Origin: Pseudomonadota bacterium
GTDB taxonomy: Bacteria > Pseudomonadota > Gammaproteobacteria > Burkholderiales > Methylophilaceae
Reading direction: 5' to 3'
DNA length: 64,000 nucleotides
NCBI GenBank assembly: GCA_029782295.1
Contig: JAKOVB010000067.1
Span: 1 to 64,000, forward strand
Position numbers and translations under genes: made by a program. Within the stretch, counting starts at the first letter, position 1, and the number at the start of each line of letters is the position of its first letter. The notes under the pieces were generated by a model. The model was given only the letters and a program-made list of their open reading frames with translations. It was not told the origin of the DNA and ran no database searches. This document shows, piece after piece, positions 25,970 through 33,891 of this stretch.

Positions 25970-25990
25970 AAACGGCGGCTCGATGCCGCC
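25970..25990 (-). terminator. Terminator-like hairpin, minus-strand orientation
   Basis: GGCGGC (25974-25979), loop TCGAT, GCCGCC (25985-25990). On the minus strand the stem is followed by GTTTTTATTG, the layout of an intrinsic terminator for leftward transcription. No leftward gene lies just to its right, so it may block antisense transcription into recN, or act poorly in both directions. Confidence 0.45.
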
Positions 25991-26028
25991 CATCTCGTCA
26001 ATTGTTCGATGGCAAGGGAGGAGTGGGT

Positions 26029-27399
26029 ATGTCCGGTTTTTTCACGCGGGAGCGTATCACTGCTGGTCATGGATACAATCGCTGGCTGATTCCGCCGGCG
26101 GCCCTGGCGGTGCATCTGTGCATCGGTCAGGCTTATGCCTTCAGTGTTTTCAACGAACCTTTGACTCGGATCATTGGGGTCAGCCAGTCGGCCCCTGACG
26201 ACTGGAAGCTCACCACCATCGGCTGGATCTACAGCCTCGCCATCGTATTTCTCGGGTTGTCTGCCGCATTCGCTGGCAAGTGGCTGGAAAAGGTCGGGCC
26301 ACGACGCACCATGTTTACTGCGGCCTGCCTGTTCGGAGGCGGATTCCTGCTCTCGGCGTTCGGAATCAAGACGCACCAGATCTGGCTGCTTTATCTCGGC
26401 TATGGCGTGCTGGGCGGTTGCGGGCTGGGCCTGGGATACGTTTCTCCGGTATCGACGCTCATCAAATGGTTCCCGGATCATCGGGGCATGGCGACCGGCA
26501 TGGCCATCATGGGCTTCGGCGGCGGGGCCATGATCGGGGCACCGCTGGGCGTGGCCTTGATGAAACATTTCCAGAGCGCGACTTCTGTCGGTGTGATGGA
26601 GGCTTTCATCACGATGGGGGTGTTGTATTTCATCTCTATGGTGATCGGCTCGCTGGCTATCCGCATCCCTGCCCAGGATTGGAAACCTCAAGGATGGACG
26701 CCTCCGGCCGAGACCAAGAAAATGGTCACCAGGCGGCATGTGCATATTGACCAAGCGCTGATGACACCGCAGTTTTATCTGTTATGGCTGATCCTCTGCC
26801 TGAACGTGACGGCGGGCATCGGCATCCTGGGCCAGGCGTCGGTCATGATCCAGGAAATGTTCAAGGGGGCGATTACTCCGGAAGCCGCAGCTGGCTTTGT
26901 CGGCTTGTTGAGCCTGTTCAATATGGGCGGGCGCTTTGTCTGGTCCTCTGCCTCGGATTACCTGGGACGCCAGAACACCTATTTCCTGTTTTTTGCCTTG
27001 GGGACGTTTCTCTATTCCATGCTGCCGACCTTCAGTGGCGAGGGCAACATCATCATGTTCATCGCCGCGGCGGCAGTGATTCTCAGCATGTATGGCGGTG
27101 GCTTCGCTACCATCCCGGCTTATCTGGCGGATATATTCGGTACCAAATTTGTCGGCGGGATCCACGGGCGCCTGCTCACCGCGTGGTCCACGGCCGGTGT
27201 GCTGGGGCCGGTGCTGGTCAACTACATTCGCGAGTACCAGATCAGCCATGGCGTGGCCAAGGCTGATGCCTATACCACGACCCTGTACATCATGGCCTGC
27301 CTGCTGGCAGTAGGATTCGTCTGCAATTTGCTCATGAAGGAAGTGCATGAGCGGCATTACATGAAACACGAAGACATCGATGACCCATTGCAGGGATAG
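26029..27399 (+). CDS. MFS transporter, oxalate:formate antiporter (OFA) family
   Basis: A 456-residue inner-membrane carrier with twelve hydrophobic helices. It has the MFS loop GKWLEKVGPRRTM between helices 2 and 3 and GLGLGYVSPVSTLIKWFPDHRG, typical of OFA members that move small monocarboxylates. ATG 26029 is chosen because GGGAGGAG stands 8 bases upstream. A tiny membrane protein gene follows immediately (27406), as seen with many OFA carriers. The actual substrate cannot be read from sequence; oxalate, formate, lactate or pyruvate are all possible. Confidence 0.88.
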   Translation: MSGFFTRERITAGHGYNRWLIPPAALAVHLCIGQAYAFSVFNEPLTRIIGVSQSAPDDWKLTTIGWIYSLAIVFLGLSAAFAGKWLEKVGPRRTMFTAACLFGGGFLLSAFGIKTHQIWLLYLGYGVLGGCGLGLGYVSPVSTLIKWFPDHRGMATGMAIMGFGGGAMIGAPLGVALMKHFQSATSVGVMEAFITMGVLYFISMVIGSLAIRIPAQDWKPQGWTPPAETKKMVTRRHVHIDQALMTPQFYLLWLILCLNVTAGIGILGQASVMIQEMFKGAITPEAAAGFVGLLSLFNMGGRFVWSSASDYLGRQNTYFLFFALGTFLYSMLPTFSGEGNIIMFIAAAAVILSMYGGGFATIPAYLADIFGTKFVGGIHGRLLTAWSTAGVLGPVLVNYIREYQISHGVAKADAYTTTLYIMACLLAVGFVCNLLMKEVHERHYMKHEDIDDPLQG

Positions 27400-27405
27400 G
27401 GAGGG

Positions 27406-27540
27406 ATGATGGAAAACTCGAAGCAGGAGAAGACTGAGCGGCATACGCTGCTATTGGTGGTTTTCTGGGCCTATGTCCTGATCCCGCTCGGATGGGGCGT
27501 GTTCCAGACGTTCCGCAAGGCGATGGCGTTATTCCACTGA
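27406..27540 (+). CDS. MFS transporter small subunit-like membrane protein (44 aa)
   Basis: The product has a charged N-terminus (ENSKQEKTERH), one membrane helix (TLLLVVFWAYVLIPLGWGVF) and a basic tail (QTFRKAMALFH). It lies 6 bases after the OFA carrier with GGAGGG between them; ATG 27406 or ATG 27409 is the start. The helix-IPLGWGV-Q-T pattern with ALFH end matches the small partner proteins encoded beside OFA-family transporters. The role of the partner is not settled; stabilising the carrier is a reasonable guess. Its last 12 bases overlap the convergent gene on the other strand. Confidence 0.8.
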   Translation: MMENSKQEKTERHTLLLVVFWAYVLIPLGWGVFQTFRKAMALFH

Positions 27541-27795
27541 CCCTTCGGGTGGAACTTGCCTGGCAGGCAAGTGGGTCAGTAGCCATTTGTCCGGGATGAT
27601 GATCGAATTGAATCCAAACGTGGCAAATCCGAATTGCTGATTCAGTTTACGGGCACTTTCGGCACTACGCATCGTGGCCAGGACCATGCATTTGTTTTGA
27701 TCGGGATGCCCCGTGGCGAGGTGGGAAATCGATTGCACTTCGCCGTGTGATGACAGGATTTCCTGCAACTGCGTCAGGATATGGTTATCGATCAT
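27529..27795 (-). CDS. Hypothetical protein (88 aa)
   Basis: No family recognised. The protein is soluble, with a mixed alpha/beta look: MIDNHILTQLQEILSSHGEV, then CMVLATMRSAESARKLNQQF and FNSIIIPDKWLL. The ATG at 27795 overlaps the end of the MarR-like gene by 11 bases, so the two are coupled. The 3' end overlaps the small subunit gene by 12 bases in convergent orientation. It may help control the neighbouring transporter, but that is only a guess from position. Confidence 0.6.
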   Translation of the reverse strand: MIDNHILTQLQEILSSHGEVQSISHLATGHPDQNKCMVLATMRSAESARKLNQQFGFATFGFNSIIIPDKWLLTHLPARQVPPEGSVE

Positions 27796-28135
27796 GTTGG
27801 CACATTCGTCCGTCGCATAAAGTGTGGTGTATCTTTGTCAGGCAGGCCTCAAGGTTTTTGATGGCTGCTTCGCTAAGCAGAAAATGTGTGGAGCGATGAT
27901 CATGAGGAGCGACACTTTTGATCACGATGCCCTCGCGCACCAGCCTGCTCAGGTGCCTTCTGACGGTGGCGGCGGACGCAATGTTGAGTAACAGGAGTTG
28001 CTTGAGCGTTAGCGGATCCCCTTCCTTATGACGGTAGCCTATTTCCACGACAATATCGAAATCCTTGTAGTTTCGGATGCCGGGGATTCGATTAACTTGA
28101 GCTCTGATGGCTTGTAATTGTCGGAAGGTTGTCAT
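27785..28135 (-). CDS. MarR-like winged-helix transcriptional regulator
   Basis: A 116-residue protein with a winged helix-turn-helix: LTLKQLLLLNIASAATVRRHLSRLVREGIVIKS fits helices 2-3 plus the wing, followed by DHRSTHFLLSEAAIKNLEACL. ATG 28135 (MTTFRQL) is preferred; a longer frame reaches 28234 but adds an unlikely hydrophobic stretch. It is divergent from the PLD-like/ribH unit across a ~277-base spacer, and could regulate either side. The ligand is unknown. Confidence 0.7.
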   Translation of the reverse strand: MTTFRQLQAIRAQVNRIPGIRNYKDFDIVVEIGYRHKEGDPLTLKQLLLLNIASAATVRRHLSRLVREGIVIKSVAPHDHRSTHFLLSEAAIKNLEACLTKIHHTLCDGRMCQHDR

Positions 28136-28412
28136 GCCATTTCCATAGCTTAAATATGTTGTTTTTTCATCTGTTGCACAAGGTACTATCAGCAGCTGGG
28201 GCCAACAAGGCTTATTGCGGATCAATATGAGCATTATTTAAGACAATGTTATGCGAGCACAGTGCCTGCGTCGGAGGAAATCGTGGGGGGTGTGTTCGTG
28301 AGCATTGATTTTCAAGGGTTTTGCTGGCCCGGGGTCGTGGCACATGTTAAAATGTACACAAGGTCAGATGGCAGGATTTATCCCTTCTTGAAGAAAGTCT
28401 CCCTGATTCTTC

Positions 28413-28703
28413 ATGCCCATTAATATCCTGGTTTTGTTTACGCTCTCGATGCTACTGTGTGGTTCGGCATCCGCCGTGGATCTGCAAGGGCGATCACCAG
28501 GGGCGCATAACAAGCTGATCGTGATCGATGCCGGGAGTCCGGAAGCGATGGGCATTACCGGCTCGTACAATTTTACGCGTGCAGCCCAGAGCAAAAACGC
28601 GGAAAATGTTGTTCTTATCAGTGATAACGAGAGCCTGGTTCAGGCCTATGTGAAGAACTGGCATCGCCACGTTGTGCACTCGCAACCACTGACAATTCAC
28701 TAG
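28413..28703 (+). CDS. Truncated phospholipase D-family nuclease-like protein with signal peptide
   Basis: A 96-residue protein. Residues 1-21 form a signal peptide ([19 protein letters not shown]). After ~12 residues comes a full HKD motif, HNKLIVID, then [18 protein letters not shown] and [11 protein letters not shown], which match the C-terminal half of secreted PLD-family nucleases. The N-terminal half of the usual fold (about 80-90 residues) is missing, so this is probably a deletion derivative. The HKD residues themselves are intact. ribH starts 9 bases downstream, making it the first gene of that unit. Confidence 0.65.
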   Translation: MPINILVLFTLSMLLCGSASAVDLQGRSPGAHNKLIVIDAGSPEAMGITGSYNFTRAAQSKNAENVVLISDNESLVQAYVKNWHRHVVHSQPLTIH

Positions 28704-28711
28704 GAAACGGA

Positions 28712-29161
28712 ATGAAAGAAATAGAACGGAATCTCGCCGGAAAGGGCATGCGCATCGGCATTGTGCTTTCCCGCTTCAACAACGAAATCGGGGATGGTCT
28801 GCTCAGCGCCTGTTCTGCGGAGCTGCGCAAGCTGGGGGTCGCTGATGATGACGTGACGCTGGCAACCGTGCCGGGCGCTCTGGAGTCCCCGATGGTCCTG
28901 AGCAAGATGGCCCAGAGTGGCAAGTTCGATGCCTTGATCGCACTGGGTGCGGTGATTCGTGGCGACACCTATCATTTTGAAGTGGTCGCCAATGAATCTG
29001 CACGAGGTATTTCCGAGGTCCAGTTGCGTACCGGTATGCCGATTGCTAATGCCATTCTTACGACCGACAACGATGACCAAGCTTTGGTGCGCATGTCTGT
29101 CAAGGGTGCTGAAGCCGCTTCTGTCGCTATCGAGATGGCCAACCTGTTGAAATCACTATGA
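28712..29161 (+). CDS. ribH: 6,7-dimethyl-8-ribityllumazine synthase
   Basis: A 149-residue enzyme of riboflavin synthesis. It condenses the ribityl-aminopyrimidine with dihydroxybutanone phosphate and forms large cytosolic shells. Seen are [20 protein letters not shown] at the N-terminus, [17 protein letters not shown], the phosphate-binding [19 protein letters not shown] and the C-terminal [19 protein letters not shown] 28712 follows AGGAAACGGA. Its stop overlaps the nusB ATG (ATGA), the standard ribH-nusB pairing. Confidence 0.96.
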   Translation: MKEIERNLAGKGMRIGIVLSRFNNEIGDGLLSACSAELRKLGVADDDVTLATVPGALESPMVLSKMAQSGKFDALIALGAVIRGDTYHFEVVANESARGISEVQLRTGMPIANAILTTDNDDQALVRMSVKGAEAASVAIEMANLLKSL

Positions 29162-29643
29162 CCGAAAAAACATCCAAAAATCCTGGCCAAAACCGTCGCA
29201 AATCACGTGAACTGGCACTCAAGGGCCTATACCAGCAATTCCTGAGCGAGTCGGACCTACGCGAGACCATGCGTGATCTGGCCGATGACAATGACTATCT
29301 CCGTGCGGATACCGAATATTTCCGCGGGCTGTTGGAAGGGGTGATGGCCGAGCGCGATGCGATTGATGCCAGGTTGGCTCCGCTTCTAGATCGCAAGTTG
29401 GAAGAGCTGAGCCCGATCGAACATGCCATTTTGTGCATTTCCGGCTATGAGTTGTTGCATGATCTCAGCATTCCTTACCGGGTCGCCATCAATGAGGGCG
29501 TCGAATTGGCCAAGCGTTTCGGTGGGACGGATGGTTACAAATACGTTAACGGTGTACTTGATAAGCTCGCTGCGGAAGCAAGGCCGGACGAAGTCAAACA
29601 GGTTGCCCGGCCGGTCAGGACACCAAATAAAAACAAGGGTTAG
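29158..29643 (+). CDS. nusB: Transcription antitermination factor NusB
   Basis: A 161-residue RNA-binding helical protein that, with NusE, binds boxA in rRNA leaders. It shows [20 protein letters not shown], the middle [39 protein letters not shown] and [12 protein letters not shown], all of them family hallmarks. The N-terminus has about ten extra basic residues before the RRKSRE core. It overlaps ribH by four bases. Confidence 0.96.
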   Translation: MTEKTSKNPGQNRRKSRELALKGLYQQFLSESDLRETMRDLADDNDYLRADTEYFRGLLEGVMAERDAIDARLAPLLDRKLEELSPIEHAILCISGYELLHDLSIPYRVAINEGVELAKRFGGTDGYKYVNGVLDKLAAEARPDEVKQVARPVRTPNKNKG

Positions 29644-29708
29644 TCGCTTTTTTCTCCCGATAAACCGGTGTAACATCAGTCGCTAGACTCAATGAAAAGC
29701 GGCAGGGA

Positions 29709-32246
29709 GTGCGCGTGAAAAAGACCTTCTGGACGTCTGACTGGTTCGCCGGGCTGGTCATTTCTCTGCTCTTCCTGGTTTTTTCAGGCAGTGAGCTTCT
29801 CCAAAGCCTGGAACGCAAGGCTTATGACTGGGGGGTTAGAGCCTCGTCGCGCATGCCGGGCGATCAAGTGGCCGTGATCGCGATCGATGACCAGAGCATC
29901 GCCAACCTCGGGCGCTGGCCATGGTCTCGCGATATCCACGCCAAAATGATCGATGCCCTGGCCGGAGCGAAGGTCAAGGTGATCGGCAATACCGTATTCT
30001 TCATTGATCCCGAGCGTGCACCGGGTCTTGATTTCATTAACAAGATTTCTCAGTTCGTCGCGACCTCCAGCATTCCCACCACGACACCGGAAGCCGCCCC
30101 CCAGCTGGATGCGATGCTCAAGGAGGCGACGCATGCGCTGGATACGGATGCCAAGCTGGCCGAGAGCGTCGAGAAGGCCGGTAACGTCGTGCTGGCCATG
30201 CCTTTCGTGCTTGGTGAGCCCAGAGGGAACCCGGACAAGGATCTGCCGGATTACGTGCTGAAGAATAGTCTGACCAAGGTACAGGACCGTGTGGGTGCCG
30301 AGGCTGCCGGGTTATTGCCGATCCCGACGGTGTCCGCACTCCCGCCCATTCCTGCGATCGGCAGCAAGGCTGCCGCCATCGGGCATCTTAATGCCAATCC
30401 TGACGTGGACGGTGCGATTCGCTCGGAACCGCTGGTGCTTGGCCATTTCGCCAGTTACTACCCCTCGCTTTCACTGCAGATCGCTGCAAGGTATCTCAAT
30501 CTGAAGCCGGCCGATATCCAGGTCATGCTGGGTGAGGGGGTTCGCCTTGGTCGTCTCAAGATCGTGACGGATGGTGCGTTGCAGATGAGTACTTACTTCT
30601 ACGCCGATCGCGACGGCAAGCCTGCATTTGCCATCGACTCCTTCTACGATGTCTACAGTGGCAAGATTCCGCTGGAAAAATACCAGGGCAAGATCGTGCT
30701 GATCGGGGCCACGGCCGTCGGTGTCGGTGCCAACCAGGTCACGCCGGTATCGGCAGCGATGCCGCCGGTGCTGACGCTGGCACATTCGGTGGCCAGCATC
30801 CTCAACGAGCATTTCTTCGTCACGCCAGGCTGGTCATTCTGGGCCGAACGCGGTTTGCTGCTGTTGGTCGCGTTTTACCTGATCCTGCTGCTGCCACGAC
30901 TGAAAGCCGGGATGGGAGCGCTGTTGACATCGGTCCTGCTGGCAGGACTGGTCGCCACACATTTTTTCCTGATGACACAACAGGGTTTGTGGCTGCAAGT
31001 GATGACCCCTGCCGCCCTGCTGGTGGTCGGCCATGCGTTGCTGACCACCAAGCGCTTCCTGGTGACAGAGCGTGGCAAGGAAAAGTCAGAGGCTGATTCC
31101 GCTGAGAGCAACCGCAATCTGGGCCTGATGTTCCAGGGGCAGGGGCAACTGGACATGGCCTTTGATCGCTTCCGCAAGTGCCCGATCGATGAGGCATTGA
31201 TGGACGTGCTCTATAACCTGGCGCTTGATTTCGAACGCAAGCGCCAGTTCAACAAGGCTGAGGCGGTGTTCAGCTATATGGCTCAGTACAATCCGAAATT
31301 CCGCGACCTCGAGCAGCGACTGTCCCGATCCCGTGCCATGGCGGAGACGGTCATTCTCGGTGGCTCCGGTGGGACGCGGACCAATGCCAGCACCATGATT
31401 CTCGACGATGGCACGGTGGAAAAGCCGATGCTGGGGCGTTACCAGGTCGAGAAGGAACTTGGCAAAGGGGCCATGGGGGTTGTCTACCTGGGCAAGGATC
31501 CCAAGATCAGTCGCGTGGTTGCGATCAAGACCATGGCCCTGTCGCAGGAGTTCGAGCCGGATGAGTTGGCAGACGTGAAGGCAAGATTCTTCCGTGAGGC
31601 GGAAACAGCCGGGCGACTTAACCATCCCAACATCGTCACCATTTACGATGCGGGCGAAGAGCACGATCTTGCCTATATCGCGATGGAGTTCCTGCAGGGC
31701 AAGGATCTGGTACCGTATACCAAACCGGGCCAGTTGTTGCCGGTGGCCAAGGTCATGGATATCGCCATCAAGGTTGCCGAAGCATTGGATTATGCACATG
31801 GGCACAATGTGGTTCACCGTGATATCAAGCCCGCGAATATCATGTACGAAGCCGATACTGGCGGCGTCAAGGTGACTGACTTCGGCATCGCCCGCATTAC
31901 CGATTCTTCCAAGACCAAAACCGGCATGGTCCTGGGGACACCGAGCTACATGTCCCCTGAGCAACTGTCCGGCAAGAAGGTGGATGGTCGTTCCGACCTG
32001 TTTTCGCTTGGAGTGATGGTGTACCAGATGACCACCGGTCAGTTGCCTTTCGCAGGCGACTCGATGGCGGCGCTGATGTACAAGATCGCCAACGAACCCC
32101 ATGCCGGCATCAAGACGATTAACCCGGAATTGCCGGATTGCCTGGCTGCGATAGTCGATCGCATGCTGGAAAAAGATGCCGATCGCCGCTACCAGCACGG
32201 AGCGGAAATCGCAGGCGACTTGCGGCAGTGTCTCGCCAAGGCATGA
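29709..32246 (+). CDS. CHASE2-domain serine/threonine protein kinase
   Basis: An 845-residue membrane kinase with GTG start. Layout: one N-terminal helix (residues ~12-30); a periplasmic CHASE2 sensor (~35-365) with VAVIAIDDQSIANLGRWPWS and GKIVLIGATAVG; three membrane helices (~375-460); a TPR-like region (~475-545); a Hanks-type kinase domain from ~577 to the end. The kinase has LGKGAMGVVYLG, VVAIKTM, HRDIKPANIMYE, VTDFGIAR, GTPSYMSPEQLSG and DLFSLGVMVYQM, with all catalytic residues in place. It probably senses an extracytoplasmic signal and phosphorylates the FHA protein or other targets. A PP2C phosphatase gene follows after 10 bases. Confidence 0.93.
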   Translation: MRVKKTFWTSDWFAGLVISLLFLVFSGSELLQSLERKAYDWGVRASSRMPGDQVAVIAIDDQSIANLGRWPWSRDIHAKMIDALAGAKVKVIGNTVFFIDPERAPGLDFINKISQFVATSSIPTTTPEAAPQLDAMLKEATHALDTDAKLAESVEKAGNVVLAMPFVLGEPRGNPDKDLPDYVLKNSLTKVQDRVGAEAAGLLPIPTVSALPPIPAIGSKAAAIGHLNANPDVDGAIRSEPLVLGHFASYYPSLSLQIAARYLNLKPADIQVMLGEGVRLGRLKIVTDGALQMSTYFYADRDGKPAFAIDSFYDVYSGKIPLEKYQGKIVLIGATAVGVGANQVTPVSAAMPPVLTLAHSVASILNEHFFVTPGWSFWAERGLLLLVAFYLILLLPRLKAGMGALLTSVLLAGLVATHFFLMTQQGLWLQVMTPAALLVVGHALLTTKRFLVTERGKEKSEADSAESNRNLGLMFQGQGQLDMAFDRFRKCPIDEALMDVLYNLALDFERKRQFNKAEAVFSYMAQYNPKFRDLEQRLSRSRAMAETVILGGSGGTRTNASTMILDDGTVEKPMLGRYQVEKELGKGAMGVVYLGKDPKISRVVAIKTMALSQEFEPDELADVKARFFREAETAGRLNHPNIVTIYDAGEEHDLAYIAMEFLQGKDLVPYTKPGQLLPVAKVMDIAIKVAEALDYAHGHNVVHRDIKPANIMYEADTGGVKVTDFGIARITDSSKTKTGMVLGTPSYMSPEQLSGKKVDGRSDLFSLGVMVYQMTTGQLPFAGDSMAALMYKIANEPHAGIKTINPELPDCLAAIVDRMLEKDADRRYQHGAEIAGDLRQCLAKA

Positions 32247-32256
32247 GGATCTTGTG

Positions 32257-33078
32257 ATGGACCTCACCGGAACCCTTGAAATTGTGCGCCTGACCGATGT
32301 CGGTCTGAAGCGCGATCATAATGAAGATGCCGTGGCCGGTGATGCCTCAAGCGGGCTGGTCGTGCTGGCTGACGGCATGGGCGGCTACAAGGCTGGCGAG
32401 GTGGCCAGTGAAATTGCCGTCCTGACGATCGTTGCGGAATTGAAGGAAGCCCTGGTCGATTTCCAGCCCGGCCGGGTCGATGATTCCGGGATGCAGATGG
32501 AGGCCCAGCTAATCCGCAAAGCTGTGGAAAAAGCCAATGCCGATATCTACCAGGTCTCCCAGACCCAGCCCCAGTGTAACGGGATGGGCACGACGCTGGT
32601 GGTGGCTCTGTTTACCAACGATAAGGTGCTGGTCGGACATATCGGTGATTCCCGTATGTACCGGCTACGGGGAGATTCATTCAGGCAGATTACCGAAGAT
32701 CATTCCTTGTTGCAGGAACAGATCAATTGCGGTCTGATTACACCCGAACAGGCCAAACTCTCGCAGAACAAGAACCTGGTGACGCGAGCGCTCGGTGTGG
32801 ATCCGGAAGTGGAGCTTGAGTTGCACCAATACGATGCACACCCCGGTGACTTGTACCTTCTATGCTCTGATGGACTCAGTGATCTGATTGAAGATGAAGA
32901 TATCTACTTAACGCTGAGTTCATTAAGTGCTAATCTGGAGCTGGCTGCGCACCAATTGGTTCAGATGGCCAACGATCATGGTGGCAAGGACAACATTTCC
33001 GTGATCCTTGCGCGTGTGACCAAACCATTCCCGGCAAATACCGGCTGGCGTCACCGATTGCTTAACTGGTTGAAATAG
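32257..33078 (+). CDS. PP2C-family serine/threonine phosphatase
   Basis: A 273-residue cytoplasmic phosphatase. Metal-binding motifs are RDHNEDAV near the N-terminus, VVLADGMGGYKAGEVAS, VGHIGDSRMYRLRGD, CSDGLSDLIEDEDI and NDHGGKDNISVILAR. It should remove phosphate from targets of the adjacent kinase. ATG 32257 (or GTG 32254) is chosen because TGAGGA precedes it and the conserved domain begins soon after; the frame extends upstream into the kinase gene but without homology. Confidence 0.93.
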   Translation: MDLTGTLEIVRLTDVGLKRDHNEDAVAGDASSGLVVLADGMGGYKAGEVASEIAVLTIVAELKEALVDFQPGRVDDSGMQMEAQLIRKAVEKANADIYQVSQTQPQCNGMGTTLVVALFTNDKVLVGHIGDSRMYRLRGDSFRQITEDHSLLQEQINCGLITPEQAKLSQNKNLVTRALGVDPEVELELHQYDAHPGDLYLLCSDGLSDLIEDEDIYLTLSSLSANLELAAHQLVQMANDHGGKDNISVILARVTKPFPANTGWRHRLLNWLK

Positions 33079-33091
33079 TGGGATAACGAAC

Positions 33092-33883
33092 ATGGCGAAG
33101 TTGATCTACTCACTCGATGGGGCGTTTCTCGGCGAGTTTCCCATCGATCAGGAGCGCATGACGATTGGTCGGCGCCCGACCAACGACATCCATATCGACA
33201 ACCTTGCCATCAGTGGTGAACATGCCTCCATTACTACTATCGGACAGGACTCCTTCCTTGAGGACTGTGGCAGTACCAACGGCACGGTGGTTAACGGAAA
33301 ACCTATCAAGAAGCATGTGTTACAGCATGGGGATGTGATCGAACTCGGCAAGTACCAGCTGAAGTACGTCAGCGAAGCTTCATTCCAGCCCACGGGCGGT
33401 TCAGCTCCGGTCGATTATGAAAAGACCATGATCATCCGCCCATCGGCCATGCATGCCGTGTCGCCTTCCCCCCCCCCGTTGACAACGCATACAGATCCCG
33501 AGCAGGGTCAAGGGCTGCCGGGTTTGGCTAAACCACCGGCCGCTTCATCTGCTAAACCCGCTCCCCCTGCTCCCGGGCCGGCCGTTAAATCGACCGCCCC
33601 TACGCCTGAAGAGAGCAAGCCGCCGATTGCACATATCCAGGTCCTCAACGGACCCAGCGTCGGCAAGGAGTTGGAACTGAGCAAGGCACTGACCACGCTG
33701 GGCAAGCCCGGTGTTCAGGTGGCCGTGATTACGCGTCGCCCACATGGTTACTTCATTACCCATGTGGAAGGTGTGCGCCATCCCATTGTGAATGGCGAGT
33801 CTGTCGGTGCCCAGGCCTATGCCTTGCAGGATCATGATGTGATAGAACTGGCTGGCGTCAAAATGGAGTTTTTCTTCGTCTGA
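33092..33883 (+). CDS. FHA-domain protein with two FHA-like domains
   Basis: A 263-residue protein. The first FHA domain (~residues 20-90) has MTIGRRPTNDIHIDNLAISGEHASI and CGSTNGTVVNGKPI, with the phosphothreonine-binding Arg, Ser and Asn present. A proline-rich linker (~115-180) follows, encoded partly by a run of ten C at 33468-33477. The second region (~185-263: GKELELSKALTTLGKPGVQV, IVNGESVGAQAYALQDHDVI) looks like a weaker FHA domain. It probably docks on threonines phosphorylated by the upstream kinase. Confidence 0.9.
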   Translation: MAKLIYSLDGAFLGEFPIDQERMTIGRRPTNDIHIDNLAISGEHASITTIGQDSFLEDCGSTNGTVVNGKPIKKHVLQHGDVIELGKYQLKYVSEASFQPTGGSAPVDYEKTMIIRPSAMHAVSPSPPPLTTHTDPEQGQGLPGLAKPPAASSAKPAPPAPGPAVKSTAPTPEESKPPIAHIQVLNGPSVGKELELSKALTTLGKPGVQVAVITRRPHGYFITHVEGVRHPIVNGESVGAQAYALQDHDVIELAGVKMEFFFV

Positions 33884-33891
33884 TCCCCGCC

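Noticed and set aside
31086..32267. 393-codon open frame opposite the kinase domain
   Set aside because: Antisense shadow; the kinase motifs on the plus strand are intact.
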